Shown here: positions 51,211 to 63,037 of the stretch, piece after piece | Position numbering within the stretch: the first letter of the stretch is position 1 | How the letters are laid out: the number at the start of each line of letters is the position of its first letter | Source of the DNA: Aphelocoma coerulescens | Lineage: Eukaryota; Chordata; Aves; Passeriformes; Corvidae | DNA length: 64,000 nt | Reading direction: 5' to 3' | Assembly: GCF_041296385.1 (NCBI RefSeq) | Contig: NW_027183510.1 | Coordinates: 310,001 to 374,000 of the forward strand | Program-made: the position numbers and the translations under genes | Notes under the pieces: generated by a model | What the model was told of the DNA's origin: nothing | Databases searched by the model: none | The model's input: the letters and a program-made list of their open reading frames with translations, nothing else

Positions 51211-52169
51211 GATTCTTGAGAGAAGTTGCAGAGCTCTTTCTTCTCCAGCCACATGGGCGGGGCACTGCCAAAGAACTGAGCAATCACAGCACAACCAGGG
51301 CCCTCCTCGCACAGGGCAACACAAAATAAGCAGTGCTGAACAGGATTAGGGCACATGTGAGCAGGGAGCAGGGAGACCCCGTGCCCAGGCCATGCCTCTA
51401 CCCCAGGGTCCCCTCTCCCATGACCTCATGGCAGGGGGGAGGAACCCCAACACTTCCGTAGGTGTAGTCTCTCTCCTCCTCCTTGCAGCTGGCTCATGGG
51501 CCCACATTCAGGGCCCCCACCTCGGGAGAAAATTCTCCCAATGTGCTCTGATGTTGAAAGAGTCAAGAAGAGAAGAAGGGGAAAAAACCCCCAAAGTCCC
51601 AGGAAAACAAAGTTCAACTCTCCATCTCCCCCCAGAGAAAAGGAGCTGAAAACTGGCTAAAAAGAAACAAAGTTGCTTCCTCTGCTCTTGCTGCAAGCAG
51701 GATGCAGAGGAGTGTGTATGTGTGTCCTTGAACAAACACTCTGAGAAGTTTGTCCGGTTTTTTTTCCTCTCCCCCCTCTCAGGCTCAGTTGAAAGGCACA
51801 GAAATGCACAAAGTTCACTTCTGGGCATAGAGCAGCAATAGGGGATACACACAATAAAGTCACCCCAAGACACAGGGACAGAGAATTCAGTGGAAAGACT
51901 CCGAGAATTCTGCTCCCAGAGATCATTCATTCCTGCTCACACTGACCCTTGTAGAAAGGGGACATCGTTCCAGGCAGCCTGTACTGAGCATGTGGCTCCT
52001 GAGTGGGGTTTGTTGTTTAGGAAACCTGCTCCGGCTTTTCCATTCTTTCCTTCCAAACAGGAAAACTTCTCCTGGGGCTGTGTGCAGGCAGAGCCCTGAG
52101 GAGAGCAGGTGGCACATGGTGCGCTGGGCTGGGACAGCCAGCTGCAGAGCTCAAGGGAAGAAGCCCAAA
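49994..52169. repeat. Monomer 24 (2176 bp), class A, part of recent duplication
   Basis: The sub-repeat block is 49994-50786. It copies the left part of monomer 23 and diverges from it at 51211 (GAGCGATTC for GAGCCATTC). AATAAA is at 51853-51858. Confidence 0.95.
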
Positions 52170-54341
52170 GTGTCACAATGGCTCCTTGCCTTCCCATGCA
52201 ACACCTGGGTCACAATGGTCTCCTTGATTCCATGAGGCCCCACTGTGTCACAATGGCTCCTTGGTTCCATCAGGTTCCGCAGTGCCACCATGGTCTCCTT
52301 TGATCCGCACTGTCATCATGGACAATTGGTTCCATGAGGCCCCGCAGTGTCACAATGGTCCCTTGCTTCCATAGCTTTTACGTTGTAACAATGGACTCCT
52401 TGCTTCTATGAGCTAGCCTGCTTTTTGCAGAGGTGTCTTTGGTTCCCACAAGGCCCCGCTGTGTCTCAGTGCACCCTGGCTTCCATGTGGATCTGGAGTA
52501 TCACAAAGGCTCCTTGGTTCCACCAGGTCCTGCTGTGTCACAATGGGTCCTGTGGTCCCTGAGGCCCTCCAAAGTCATTGTGGAGGCTTGCTTCCATGAG
52601 GTTCCATTATGTGCCAGTGGTCATCTTGGTTCCAGGAGTTTCCTTAGTGTCACAATGCTCTCCATGCTTCCATTAGGCCCTGCTTTGCCACAATGGTCCC
52701 CTTGTTTCCATGAGGCCCCGCTGTGTCACAATGGACCTATGGTTCCATGATGTTGCGTGGTGTCACCGTGCTCTTCTTGAATCCGCAGTGTAACCATGGA
52801 CCATTGGTTCCATGCAGCCGTGTCACAATGGGCTCCTTGATTCCATGATTCCCCACGGTGTCACAATGGAGCCTTGTTTCTAGGAGGTTCTGTACTGTCA
52901 CAATTGCCTCCTTGATGCCATCAGCCCCTGCAGTGTCACAATGGCTCCTTGGTTCCATGAGGAACACAATAGCTTGGCATAAGCATTGAGCAACAGCTGC
53001 TGAACACACCTGGCAACATCTGCTTGCATCAAAAGAGTGCTTCAAGCTGACAATGGCACCAGCAGCTTCCATCTGCAACAGAGACCCAGGAAAGGACAGG
53101 CTGTGCCAGTTTGGACAAATGTGGAGGAAAATATCCTCTGATAGAAGGCAGGTTACACCCAGCCCTCCCCCACCAGGTTTTTGGAAAAAAGAACTTTCCT
53201 GGGAAGAAAGTGAAAGAGATAAAAACTATTTTTTTAACAAACACACAGGAAAAGGATAGCAATGCTAAATATTAAAAGCTCTCGCTGTGCAGAGAAAGCT
53301 GGGATAATTTGAGAGTCCTTCCGTGTTTCGGTGGGGTCTCCTGAAACATCCATAGACAGCGAGGCCCGTGCAAAGAAACAGGGAGCGATTCTTGAGAGAA
53401 GTTGCAGAGCTCTTTCTTCTCCAGCCACATGGGCGGGGCACTGCCAAAGAACTGAGCAATCACGGCACAACCAGGGCCCTCCTCGCACAGGGCAACACAA
53501 AATAAGCAGTGCTGAACAGGATTAGGGCACATGTGAGCAGGGAGCAGGGAGACCCCGTGCCCAGGCCATGCCTCTACCCCAGGGTCCCCTCTCCCATGAC
53601 CTCATGGCAGGGGGGAGGAACCCCAACACTTCCGTAGGTGTAGTCTCTCTCCTCCTCCTTGCAGCTGGCTCATGGGCCCACATTCAGGGCCCCCACCTCG
53701 GGAGAAAATTCTCCCAATGTGGTCTGATGTTGAAAGAGTCAAGAAGAGAAGAAGGGAAAAAAAACCCCCGAAGTCCCAGGAAAACAAAGTTCAACTCTCC
53801 ATCTCCTCCCAGAGAAAAGGAGCTGAAAACTGGCAAAAAAGAAACAAAGTTGCTTCCTCTGCTCTTGCTGCAAGCAGGATGCAGAGGAGTGTGTATGTGT
53901 GTCCTTGAAAAAACGCTCTGAGAAGTTTGTCCGGTTTTTTTCCTCTCCCCCCTCTCAGGCTCAGTTGAAAGGCACAGAAACGCACAAAGTTCACTTCTGG
54001 GCATAGAGCAGCAATAGGGGATACACACGATAAAGTCACCCCAAGACACAGGGACAGAGAATTCAGTGGAAAGACTCCAAGAATTCTGCTCCCAGAGATC
54101 ATTCCTGCTCACACTGACCCTTGTAGAAAGGGGACATCGTTCCAGGCAGCCTGTACTGAGCATGTGGCTCCTGAGTGGGGTTTGTTGTTTAGGAAACCTG
54201 CTCCGGCTTTTCCATTCTTTCCTTCCAAACAGGAAAACTTCTCCTGGGGCTGTGTGCAGGCAGAGCCCTGAGGAGAGCAGGTGGCACATGGTGCGCTGGG
54301 CTGGGACAGCCAGCTGCAGAGCTCAAGGGAAGAAGCCCAAA
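52170..54341. repeat. Monomer 25 (2172 bp), class B
   Basis: The sub-repeat block is 52170-52962, with GTGCCACCATGG. Class B, but it keeps CTCGCACAGG. CATT deleted; CGATAAA. Confidence 0.95.
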
Positions 54342-56517
54342 GTGTCACAATGGCTCCTTGCCTTCCCATGCAACACCTGGGTCACAATGGTCTCCTTGAT
54401 TCCATGAGGCCCCACTGTGTCACAATGGCTCCTTGGTTCCATCAGGTTCCGCAGTGTCACCATGGTCTCCTTTGATCCGCATTGTCATCATGGACAATTG
54501 GTTCCATGAGGCCCCGCAGTGTCACAATGGTCCCTTGGTTCCATAGCTTTTACGTTGTAACAATGGACTCCTTGCTTCTATGAGCTAGCCTGCTTTTTGC
54601 AGAGGTGTCTTTGGTTCCCACAAGGCCCCGCTGTGTCTCAGTGCACCCTGGCTTCCATGTGGATGTGGAGTATCACAAAGGCTCCTTGGTTCCACCAGGT
54701 CCTGCTGTGTCACAATGGGTCCTGTGGTCCCTGAGGCCCTCCAAAGTCATTGTGGAGGCTTGCTTCCATGAGGTTCCATTATGTGCCAGTGGTCATCTTG
54801 GTTCCAGGAGTTTCCTTAGTGTCACAATGCTCTCCATGCTTCCATTAGGCCCTGCTTTGCCACAATGGTCCCCTTGTTTCCATGAGGCCCCGCTGTGTCA
54901 CAATGGACCTATGGTTCCGTGATGTTGCGTGGTGTCACCGTGCTCTTCTTGAATCCGCAGTGTAACCATGGACCATTGGTTCCATGCAGCCGTGTCACAA
55001 TGGGCTCCTTGATTCCATGATTCCCCACGGTGTCACAATGGAGCCTTGTTTCTAGGAGGTTCTGTACTGTCACAATTGCCTCCTTGATGCCATCAGCCCC
55101 TGCAGTGTCACAATGGCTCCTTGGTTCCATGAGGAACACAATAGCTTGGCATAAGCATTGAGCAACAGCTGCTGAACACACCTGGCAACATCTGCTTGCA
55201 TCAAAAGAGTGCTTCAAGCTGACAATGGCACCAGCAGCTTCCATCTGCAACAGAGACCCAGGAAAGGACAGGCTGTGCCGGTTTGGACAAATGTGGAGGA
55301 AAATATCCTCTGATAGAAGGCAGGTTACACCCAGCCCTCCCCCACCAGGTTTTTGGAAGAAAGAACTTTCCTGGGAAGAAAGTGAAAGAGATAAAAACTA
55401 TTTTTTTAACAAACACACAGGAAAAGGATAGCAATGCTAAATATTAAAAGCTCTCGCTGTGCAGAGAAAGCTGGGATAATTTGAGAGTCCTTCCGTGTTT
55501 CGGTGGGGTCTCCTGAAACATCCATAGACAGCGAGGCCCGTGCAAAGAAACAGGGAGCCATTCTTGAGAGAAGTTGCAGAGCTCTTTCTTCTCCAGCCAC
55601 ATGGGCGGGGCACTGCCAAAGAACTGAGCAATCACGGCACAACCAGGGCCCTCCTCGCACAGGGCAACACAAAATAAGCAGTGCTGAACAGGATTAGGGC
55701 ACATGTGAGCAGGGAGCAGGGAGACCCCGTGCCCAGGCCATGCCTCTACCCCAGGGTCCCCTCTCCCATGACCTCATGGCAGGGGGGAGGAACCCCAACA
55801 CTTCCGTAGGTGTAGTCTCTCTCCTCCTCCTTGCAGCTGGCTCATGGGCCCACATTCAGGGCCCCCACCTCGGGAGAAAATTCTCCCAATGTGCTCTGAT
55901 GTTGAAAGAGTCAAGAAGAGAAGAAGGGGAAAAAACCCCCAAAGTCCCAGGAAAACAAAGTTCAACTCTCCATCTCCCCCCAGAGAAAAGGAGCTGAAAA
56001 CTGGCTAAAAAGAAACAAAGTTGCTTCCTCTGCTCTTGCTGCAAGCAGGATGCAGAGGAGTGTGTATGTGTGTCCTTGAACAAACACTCTGAGAAGTTTG
56101 TCCGGTTTTTTTTCCTCTCCCCCCTCTCAGGCTCAGTTGAAAGGCACAGAAATGCACAAAGTTCACTTCTGGGCATAGAGCAGCAATAGGGGATACACAC
56201 AATAAAGTCACCCCAAGACACAGAGACAGAGAATTCAGTGGAAAGACTCCGAGAATTCTGCTCCCAGAGATCATTCATTCCTGCTCACACTGACCCTTGT
56301 AGAAAGGGGACATCGTTCCAGGCAGCCTGTACTGAGCATGTGGCTCCTGAGTGGGGTTTGTTGTTTAGGAAACCTGCTCCGGCTTTTCCATTCTTTCCTT
56401 CCAAACAGGAAAACTTCTCCTGGGGCTGTGTGCAGGCAGAGCCCTGAGGAGAGCAGGTGGCACATGGTGCGCTGGGCTGGGACAGCCAGCTGCAGAGCTC
56501 AAGGGAAGAAGCCCAAA
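54342..56517. repeat. Monomer 26 (2176 bp), class A
   Basis: The sub-repeat block is 54342-55134. TTCCGTGATG, GGAAGAAAG and CACAGAGACAG match monomer 16 at a shift of 21,746 bp. AATAAA is at 56201-56206. Confidence 0.95.
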
Positions 56518-58693
56518 GTGTCACAATGGCTCCTTGCCTTCCCATGCAACACCTGGGTCACAATGGTCTCCTTGATTCCATGAGGCCCCACTGTGTCACA
56601 ATGGCTCCTTGGTTCCATCAGGTTCCGCAGTGTCACCATGGTCTCCTTTGATCCGCATTGTCATCATGGACAATTGGTTCCATGAGGCCCCGCAGTGTCA
56701 CAATGGTCCCTTGGTTCCATAGCTTTTACGTTGTAACAATGGACTCCTTGCTTCTATGAGCTAGCCTGCTTTTTGCAGAGGTGTCTTTGGTTCCCACAAG
56801 GCCCCGCTGTGTCTCAGTGCACCCTGGCTTCCATGTGGATGTGGAGTATCACAAAGGCTCCTTGGTTCCACCAGGTCCTGCTGTGTCACAATGGGTCCTG
56901 TGGTCCCTGAGGCCCTCCAAAGTCATTGTGGAGGCTTGCTTCCATGAGGTTCCATTATGTGCCAGTGGTCATCTTGGTTCCAGGAGTTTCCTTAGTGTCA
57001 CAATGCTCTCCATGCTTCCATTAGGCCCTGCTTTGCCACAATGGTCCCCTTGTTTCCATGAGGCCCCGCTGTGTCACAATGGACCTATGGTTCCATGATG
57101 TTGCGTGGTGTCACCGTGCTCTTCTTGAATCCGCAGTGTAACCATGGACCATTGGTTCCATGCAGCCGTGTCACAATGGGCTCCTTGATTCCATGATTCC
57201 CCACGGTGTCACAATGGAGCCTTGTTTCTAGGAGGTTCTGTACTGTCACAATTGCCTCCTTGATGCCATCAGCCCCTGCAGTGTCACAATGGCTCCTTGG
57301 TTCCATGAGGAACACAATAGCTTGGCATAAGCATTGAGCAACAGCTGCTGAACACACCTGGCAACATCTGCTTGCATCAAAAGAGTGCTTCAAGCTGACA
57401 ATGGCACCAGCAGCTTCCATCTGCAACAGAGACCCAGGAAAGGACAGGCTGTGCCGGTTTGGACAAATGTGGAGGAAAATATCCTCTGATAGAAGGCAGG
57501 TTACACCCAGCCCTCCCCCACCAGGTTTTTGGAAAAAAGAACTTTCCTGGGAAGAAAGTGAAAGAGATAAAAACTATTTTTTTAACAAACACACAGGAAA
57601 AGGATAGCAATGCTAAATATTAAAAGCTCTCGCTGTGCAGAGAAAGCTGGGATAATTTGAGAGTCCTTCCGTGTTTCGGTGGGGTCTCCTGAAACATCCA
57701 TAGACAGCGAGGCCCGTGCAAAGAAACAGGGAGCCATTCTTGAGAGAAGTTGCAGAGCTCTTTCTTCTCCAGCCACATGGGCGGGGCACTGCCAAAGAAC
57801 TGAGCAATCACAGCACAACCAGGGCCCTCCTCGCACAGGGCAACACAAAATAAGCAGTGCTGAACAGGATTAGGGCACATGTGAGCAGGGAGCAGGGAGA
57901 CCCCGTGCCCAGGCCATGCCTCTACCCCAGGGTCCCCTCTCCCATGACCTCATGGCAGGGGGGAGGAACCCCAACACTTCCGTAGGTGTAGTCTCTCTCC
58001 TCCTCCTTGCAGCTGGCTCATGGGCCCACATTCAGGGCCCCCACCTCGGGAGAAAATTCTCCCAATGTGCTCTGATGTTGAAAGAGTCAAGAAGAGAAGA
58101 AGGGGAAAAAACCCCCAAAGTCCCAGGAAAACAAAGTTCAACTCTCCATCTCCCCCCAGAGAAAAGGAGCTGAAAACTGGCTAAAAAGAAACAAAGTTGC
58201 TTCCTCTGCTCTTGCTGCAAGCAGGATGCAGAGGAGTGTGTATGTGTGTCCTTGAACAAACACTCTGAGAAGTTTGTCCGGTTTTTTTTCCTCTCCCCCC
58301 TCTCAGGCTCAGTTGAAAGGCACAGAAATGCACAAAGTTCACTTCTGGGCATAGAGCAGCAATAGGGGATACACACAATAAAGTCACCCCAAGACACAGG
58401 GACAGAGAATTCAGTGGAAAGACTCCGAGAATTCTGCTCCCAGAGATCATTCATTCCTGCTCACACTGACCCTTGTAGAAAGGGGACATCGTTCCAGGCA
58501 GCCTGTACTGAGCATGTGGCTCCTGAGTGGGGTTTGTTGTTTAGGAAACCTGCTCCGGCTTTTCCATTCTTTCCTTCCAAACAGGAAAACTTCTCCTGGG
58601 GCTGTGTGCAGGCAGAGCCCTGAGGAGAGCAGGTGGCACATGGTGCGCTGGGCTGGGACAGCCAGCTGCAGAGCTCAAGGGAAGAAGCCCAAA
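56518..58693. repeat. Monomer 27 (2176 bp), class A
   Basis: The sub-repeat block is 56518-57310. Class A with GAGCCATTC and ATCACAGC; its right part resembles monomer 18. AATAAA is at 58377-58382. Confidence 0.95.
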
Positions 58694-60865
58694 GTGTCAC
58701 AATGGCTCCTTGCCTTCCCATGCAACACCTGGGTCACAATGGTCTCCTTGATTCCATGAGGCCCCACTGTGTCACAATGGCTCCTTGGTTCCATCAGGTT
58801 CCGCAGTGCCACCATGGTCTCCTTTGATCCGCATTGTCATCATGGACAATTGGTTCCATGAGGCCCCGCAGTGTCACAATGGTCCCTTGGTTCCATAGCT
58901 TTTACGTTGTAACAATGGACTCCTTGCTTCTATGAGCTAGCCTGCTTTTTGCAGAGGTGTCTTTGGTTCCCACAAGGCCCCGCTGTGTCTCAGTGCACCC
59001 TGGCTTCCATGTGGATGTGGAGTATCACAAAGGCTCCTTGGTTCCACCAGGTCCTGCTGTGTCACAATGGGTCCTGTGGTCCCTGAGGCCCTCCAAAGTC
59101 ATTGTGGAGGCTTGCTTCCATGAGGTTCCATTATGTGCCAGTGGTCATCTTGGTTCCAGGAGTTTCCTTAGTGTCACAATGCTCTCCATGCTTCCATTAG
59201 GCCCTGCTTTGCCACAATGGTCCCCTTGTTTCCATGAGGCCCCGCTGTGTCACAATGGACCTATGGTTCCATGATGTTGCGTGGTGTCACCGTGCTCTTC
59301 TTGAATCCGCAGTGTAACCATGGACCATTGGTTCCATGCAGCCGTGTCACAATGGGCTCCTTGATTCCATGATTCCCCACGGTGTCACAATGGAGCCTTG
59401 TTTCTAGGAGGTTCTGTACTGTCACAATTGCCTCCTTGATGCCATCAGCCCCTGCAGTGTCACAATGGCTCCTTGGTTCCATGAGGAACACAATAGCTTG
59501 GCATAAGCATTGAGCAACAGCTGCTGAACACACCTGGCAACATCTGCTTGCATCAAAAGAGTGCTTCAAGCTGACAATGGCACCAGCAGCTTCCATCTGC
59601 AACAGAGACCCAGGAAAGGACAGGCTGTGCCAGTTTGGACAAATGTGGAGGAAAATATCCTCTGATAGAAGGCAGGTTACACCCAGCCCTCCCCCACCAG
59701 GTTTTTGGAAAAAAGAACTTTCCTGGGAAGAAAGTGAAAGAGATAAAAACTATTTTTTTAACAAACACACAGGAAAAGGATAGCAATGCTAAATATTAAA
59801 AGCTCTCGCTGTGCAGAGAAAGCTGGGATAATTTGAGAGTCCTTCCGTGTTTCGGTGGGGTCTCCTGAAACATCCATAGACAGCGAGGCCCGTGCAAAGA
59901 AACAGGGAGCGATTCTTGAGAGAAGTTTCAGAGCTCTTTCTTCTCCAGCCACATGGGCGGGGCACTGCCAAAGAACTGAGCAATCACGGCACAACCAGGG
60001 CCCTCCTCACACAGGGCAACACAAAATAAGCAGTGCTGAACAGGATTAGGGCACATGTGAGCAGGGAGCAGGGAGACCCCGTGCCCAGGCCATGCCTCTA
60101 CCCCAGGGTCCCCTCTCCCATGACCTCATGGCAGGGGGGAGGAACCCCAACACTTCCGTAGGTGTAGTCTCTCTCCTCCTCCTTGCAGCTGGCTCATGGG
60201 CCCACATTCAGGGCCCCCACCTCGGGAGAAAATTCTCCCAATGTGGTCTGATGTTGAAAGAGTCAAGAAGAGAAGAAGGGAAAAAAAACCCCCGAAGTCC
60301 CAGGAAAACAAAGTTCAACTCTCCATCTCCTCCCAGAGAAAAGGAGCTGAAAACTGGCAAAAAAGAAACAAAGTTGCTTCCTCTGCTCTTGCTGCAAGCA
60401 GGATGCAGAGGAGTGTGTATGTGTGTCCTTGAAAAAACGCTCTGAGAAGTTTGTCCGGTTTTTTTCCTCTCCCCCCTCTCAGGCTCAGTTGAAAGGCACA
60501 GAAACGCACAAAGTTCACTTCTGGGCATAGAGCAGCAATAGGGGATACACACGATAAAGTCACCCCAAGACACAGGGACAGAGAATTCAGTGGAAAGACT
60601 CCAAGAATTCTGCTCCCAGAGATCATTCCTGCTCACACTGACCCTTGTAGAAAGGGGACATCGTTCCAGGCAGCCTGTACTGAGCATGTGGCTCCTGAGT
60701 GGGGTTTGTTGTTTAGGAAACCTGCTCCGGCTTTTCCATTCTTTCCTTCCAAACAGGAAAACTTCTCCTGGGGCTGTGTGCAGGCAGAGCCCTGAGGAGA
60801 GCAGGTGGCACATGGTGCGCTGGGCTGGGACAGCCAGCTGCAGAGCTCAAGGGAAGAAGCCCAAA
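58694..60865. repeat. Monomer 28 (2172 bp), class B
   Basis: The sub-repeat block is 58694-59486, with GTGCCACCATGG. Class B with GAAGTTTCAG, matching monomer 19 at a shift of 19,574 bp, but with CTCCAAGAATTC and CATT deleted at its right end. Confidence 0.95.
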
Positions 60866-63037
60866 GTGTCACAATGGCTCCTTGCCTTCACATGCAACAC
60901 CTGGGTCACAATGGTCTCCTTGATTCCATGAGGCCCCACTGTGTCACAATGGCTCCTTGGTTCCATCAGGTTCCGCAGTGTCACCATGGTCTCCTTTGAT
61001 CCGCATTGTCATCATGGACAATTGGTTCCATGAGGCCCCGCAGTGTCACAATGGTCCCTTGGTTCCATAGCTTTTACGTTGTAACAATGGACTCCTTGCT
61101 TCTATGAGCTAGCCTGCTTTTTGCAGAGGTGTCTTTGGTTCCCACAAGGCCCCGCTGTGTCTCAGTGCACCCTGGCTTCCATGTGGATCTGGAGTATCAC
61201 AAAGGCTCCTTGGTTCCACCAGGTCCTGCTGTGTCACAATGGGTCCTGTGGTCCCTGAGGCCCTCCAAAGTCATTGTGGAGGCTTGCTTCCATGAGGTTC
61301 CATTATGTGCCAGTGGTCATCTTGGTTCCAGGAGTTTCCTTAGTGTCACAATGCTCTCCATGCTTCCATTAGGCCCTGCTTTGCCACAATGGTCCCCTTG
61401 TTTCCATGAGGCCCCGCTGTGTCACAATGGACCTATGGTTCCGTGATGTTGCGTGGTGTCACCGTGCTCTTCTTGAATCCGCAGTGTAACCATGGACCAT
61501 TGGTTCCATGCAGCCGTGTCACAATGGGCTCCTTGATTCCATGATTCCCCACGGTGTCACAATGGAGCCTTGTTTCTAGGAGGTTCTGTACTGTCACAAT
61601 TGCCTCCTTGATGCCATCAGCCCCTGCAGTGTCACAATGGCTCCTTGGTTCCATGAGGAACACAATAGCTTGGCATAAGCATTGAGCAACAGCTGCTGAA
61701 CACACCTGGCAACATCTGCTTGCATCAAAAGAGTGCTTCAAGCTGACAATGGCACCAGCAGCTTCCATCTGCAACAGAGACCCAGGAAAGGACAGGCTGT
61801 GCCGGTTTGGACAAATGTGGAGGAAAATATCCTCTGATAGAAGGCAGGTTACACCCAGCCCTCCCCCACCAGGTTTTTGGAAGAAAGAACTTTCCTGGGA
61901 AGAAAGTGAAAGAGATAAAAACTATTTTTTTAACAAACACACAGGAAAAGGATAGCAATGCTAAATATTAAAAGCTCTCGCTGTGCAGAGAAAGCTGGGA
62001 TAATTTGAGAGTCCTTCCGTGTTTCGGTGGGGTCTCCTGAAACATCCATAGACAGCGAGGCCCGTGCAAAGAAACAGGGAGCCATTCTTGAGAGAAGTTG
62101 CAGAGCTCTTTCTTCTCCAGCCACATGGGCGGGGCACTGCCAAAGAACTGAGCAATCACGGCACAACCAGGGCCCTCCTGGCACAGGGCAACACAAAATA
62201 AGCAGTGCTGAACAGGATTAGGGCACATGTGAGCAGGGAGCAGGGAGACCCCGTGCCCAGGCCATGCCTCTACCCCAGGGTCCCCTCTCCCATGACCTCA
62301 TGGCAGGGGGGAGGAACCCCAACACTTCCATAGGTGTAGTCTCTCTCCTCCTCCTTGCAGCTGGCTCATGGGCCCACATTCAGGGCCCCCACCTCGGGAG
62401 AAAATTCTCCCAATGTGCTCTGATGTTGAAAGAGTCAAGAAGAGAAGAAGGGAAAAAAAACCCCCGAAGTCCCAGGAAAACAAAGTTCAACTCTCCATCT
62501 CCTCCCAGAGAAAAGGAGCTGAAAACTGGCAAAAAAGAAACAAAGTTGCTTCCTCTGCTCTTGCTGCAAGCAGGATGCAGAGGAGTGTGTATGTGTGTCC
62601 TTGAAAAAACGCTCTGAGAAGTTTGTCCGGTTTTTTTCCTCTCCCCCCTCTCAGGCTCAGTTGAAAGGCACAGAAACGCACAAAGTTCACTTCTGGGCAT
62701 AGAGCAGCAATAGGGGATACACACGATAAAGTCACCCCAAGACACAGGGACAGAGAATTCAGTGGAAAGACTCCAAGAATTCTGCTCCCAGAGATCATTC
62801 CTGCTCACACTGACCCTTGTAGAAAGGGGACATCGTTCCAGGCAGCCTGTACTGAGCATGTGGCTCCTGAGTGGGGTTTGTTGTTTAGGAAACCTGCTCC
62901 GGCTTTTCCATTCTTTCCTTCCAAACAGGAAAACTTCTCCTGGGGCTGTGTGCAGGCAGAGCCCTGAGGAGAGCAGGTGGCACATGGTGCGCTGGGCTGG
63001 GACAGCCAGCTGCAGAGCTCAAGGGAAGAAGCCCAAA
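60866..63037. repeat. Monomer 29 (2172 bp), A/B chimera
   Basis: The sub-repeat block is 60866-61658. The left and middle parts are class A (GCCGGTTTGG, GGAAGAAAG, GAGCCATTC, CTGGCACAGG as in monomer 20). From about 62.45 kb it is class B (CCCCCGAAG, CTCCTCCCAG, CTTGAAAAAACGC, GAAACGCAC, CATT deleted). The switch lies between about 62180 and 62460. It has a private ACTTCCATAGG at 62330. Confidence 0.93.
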
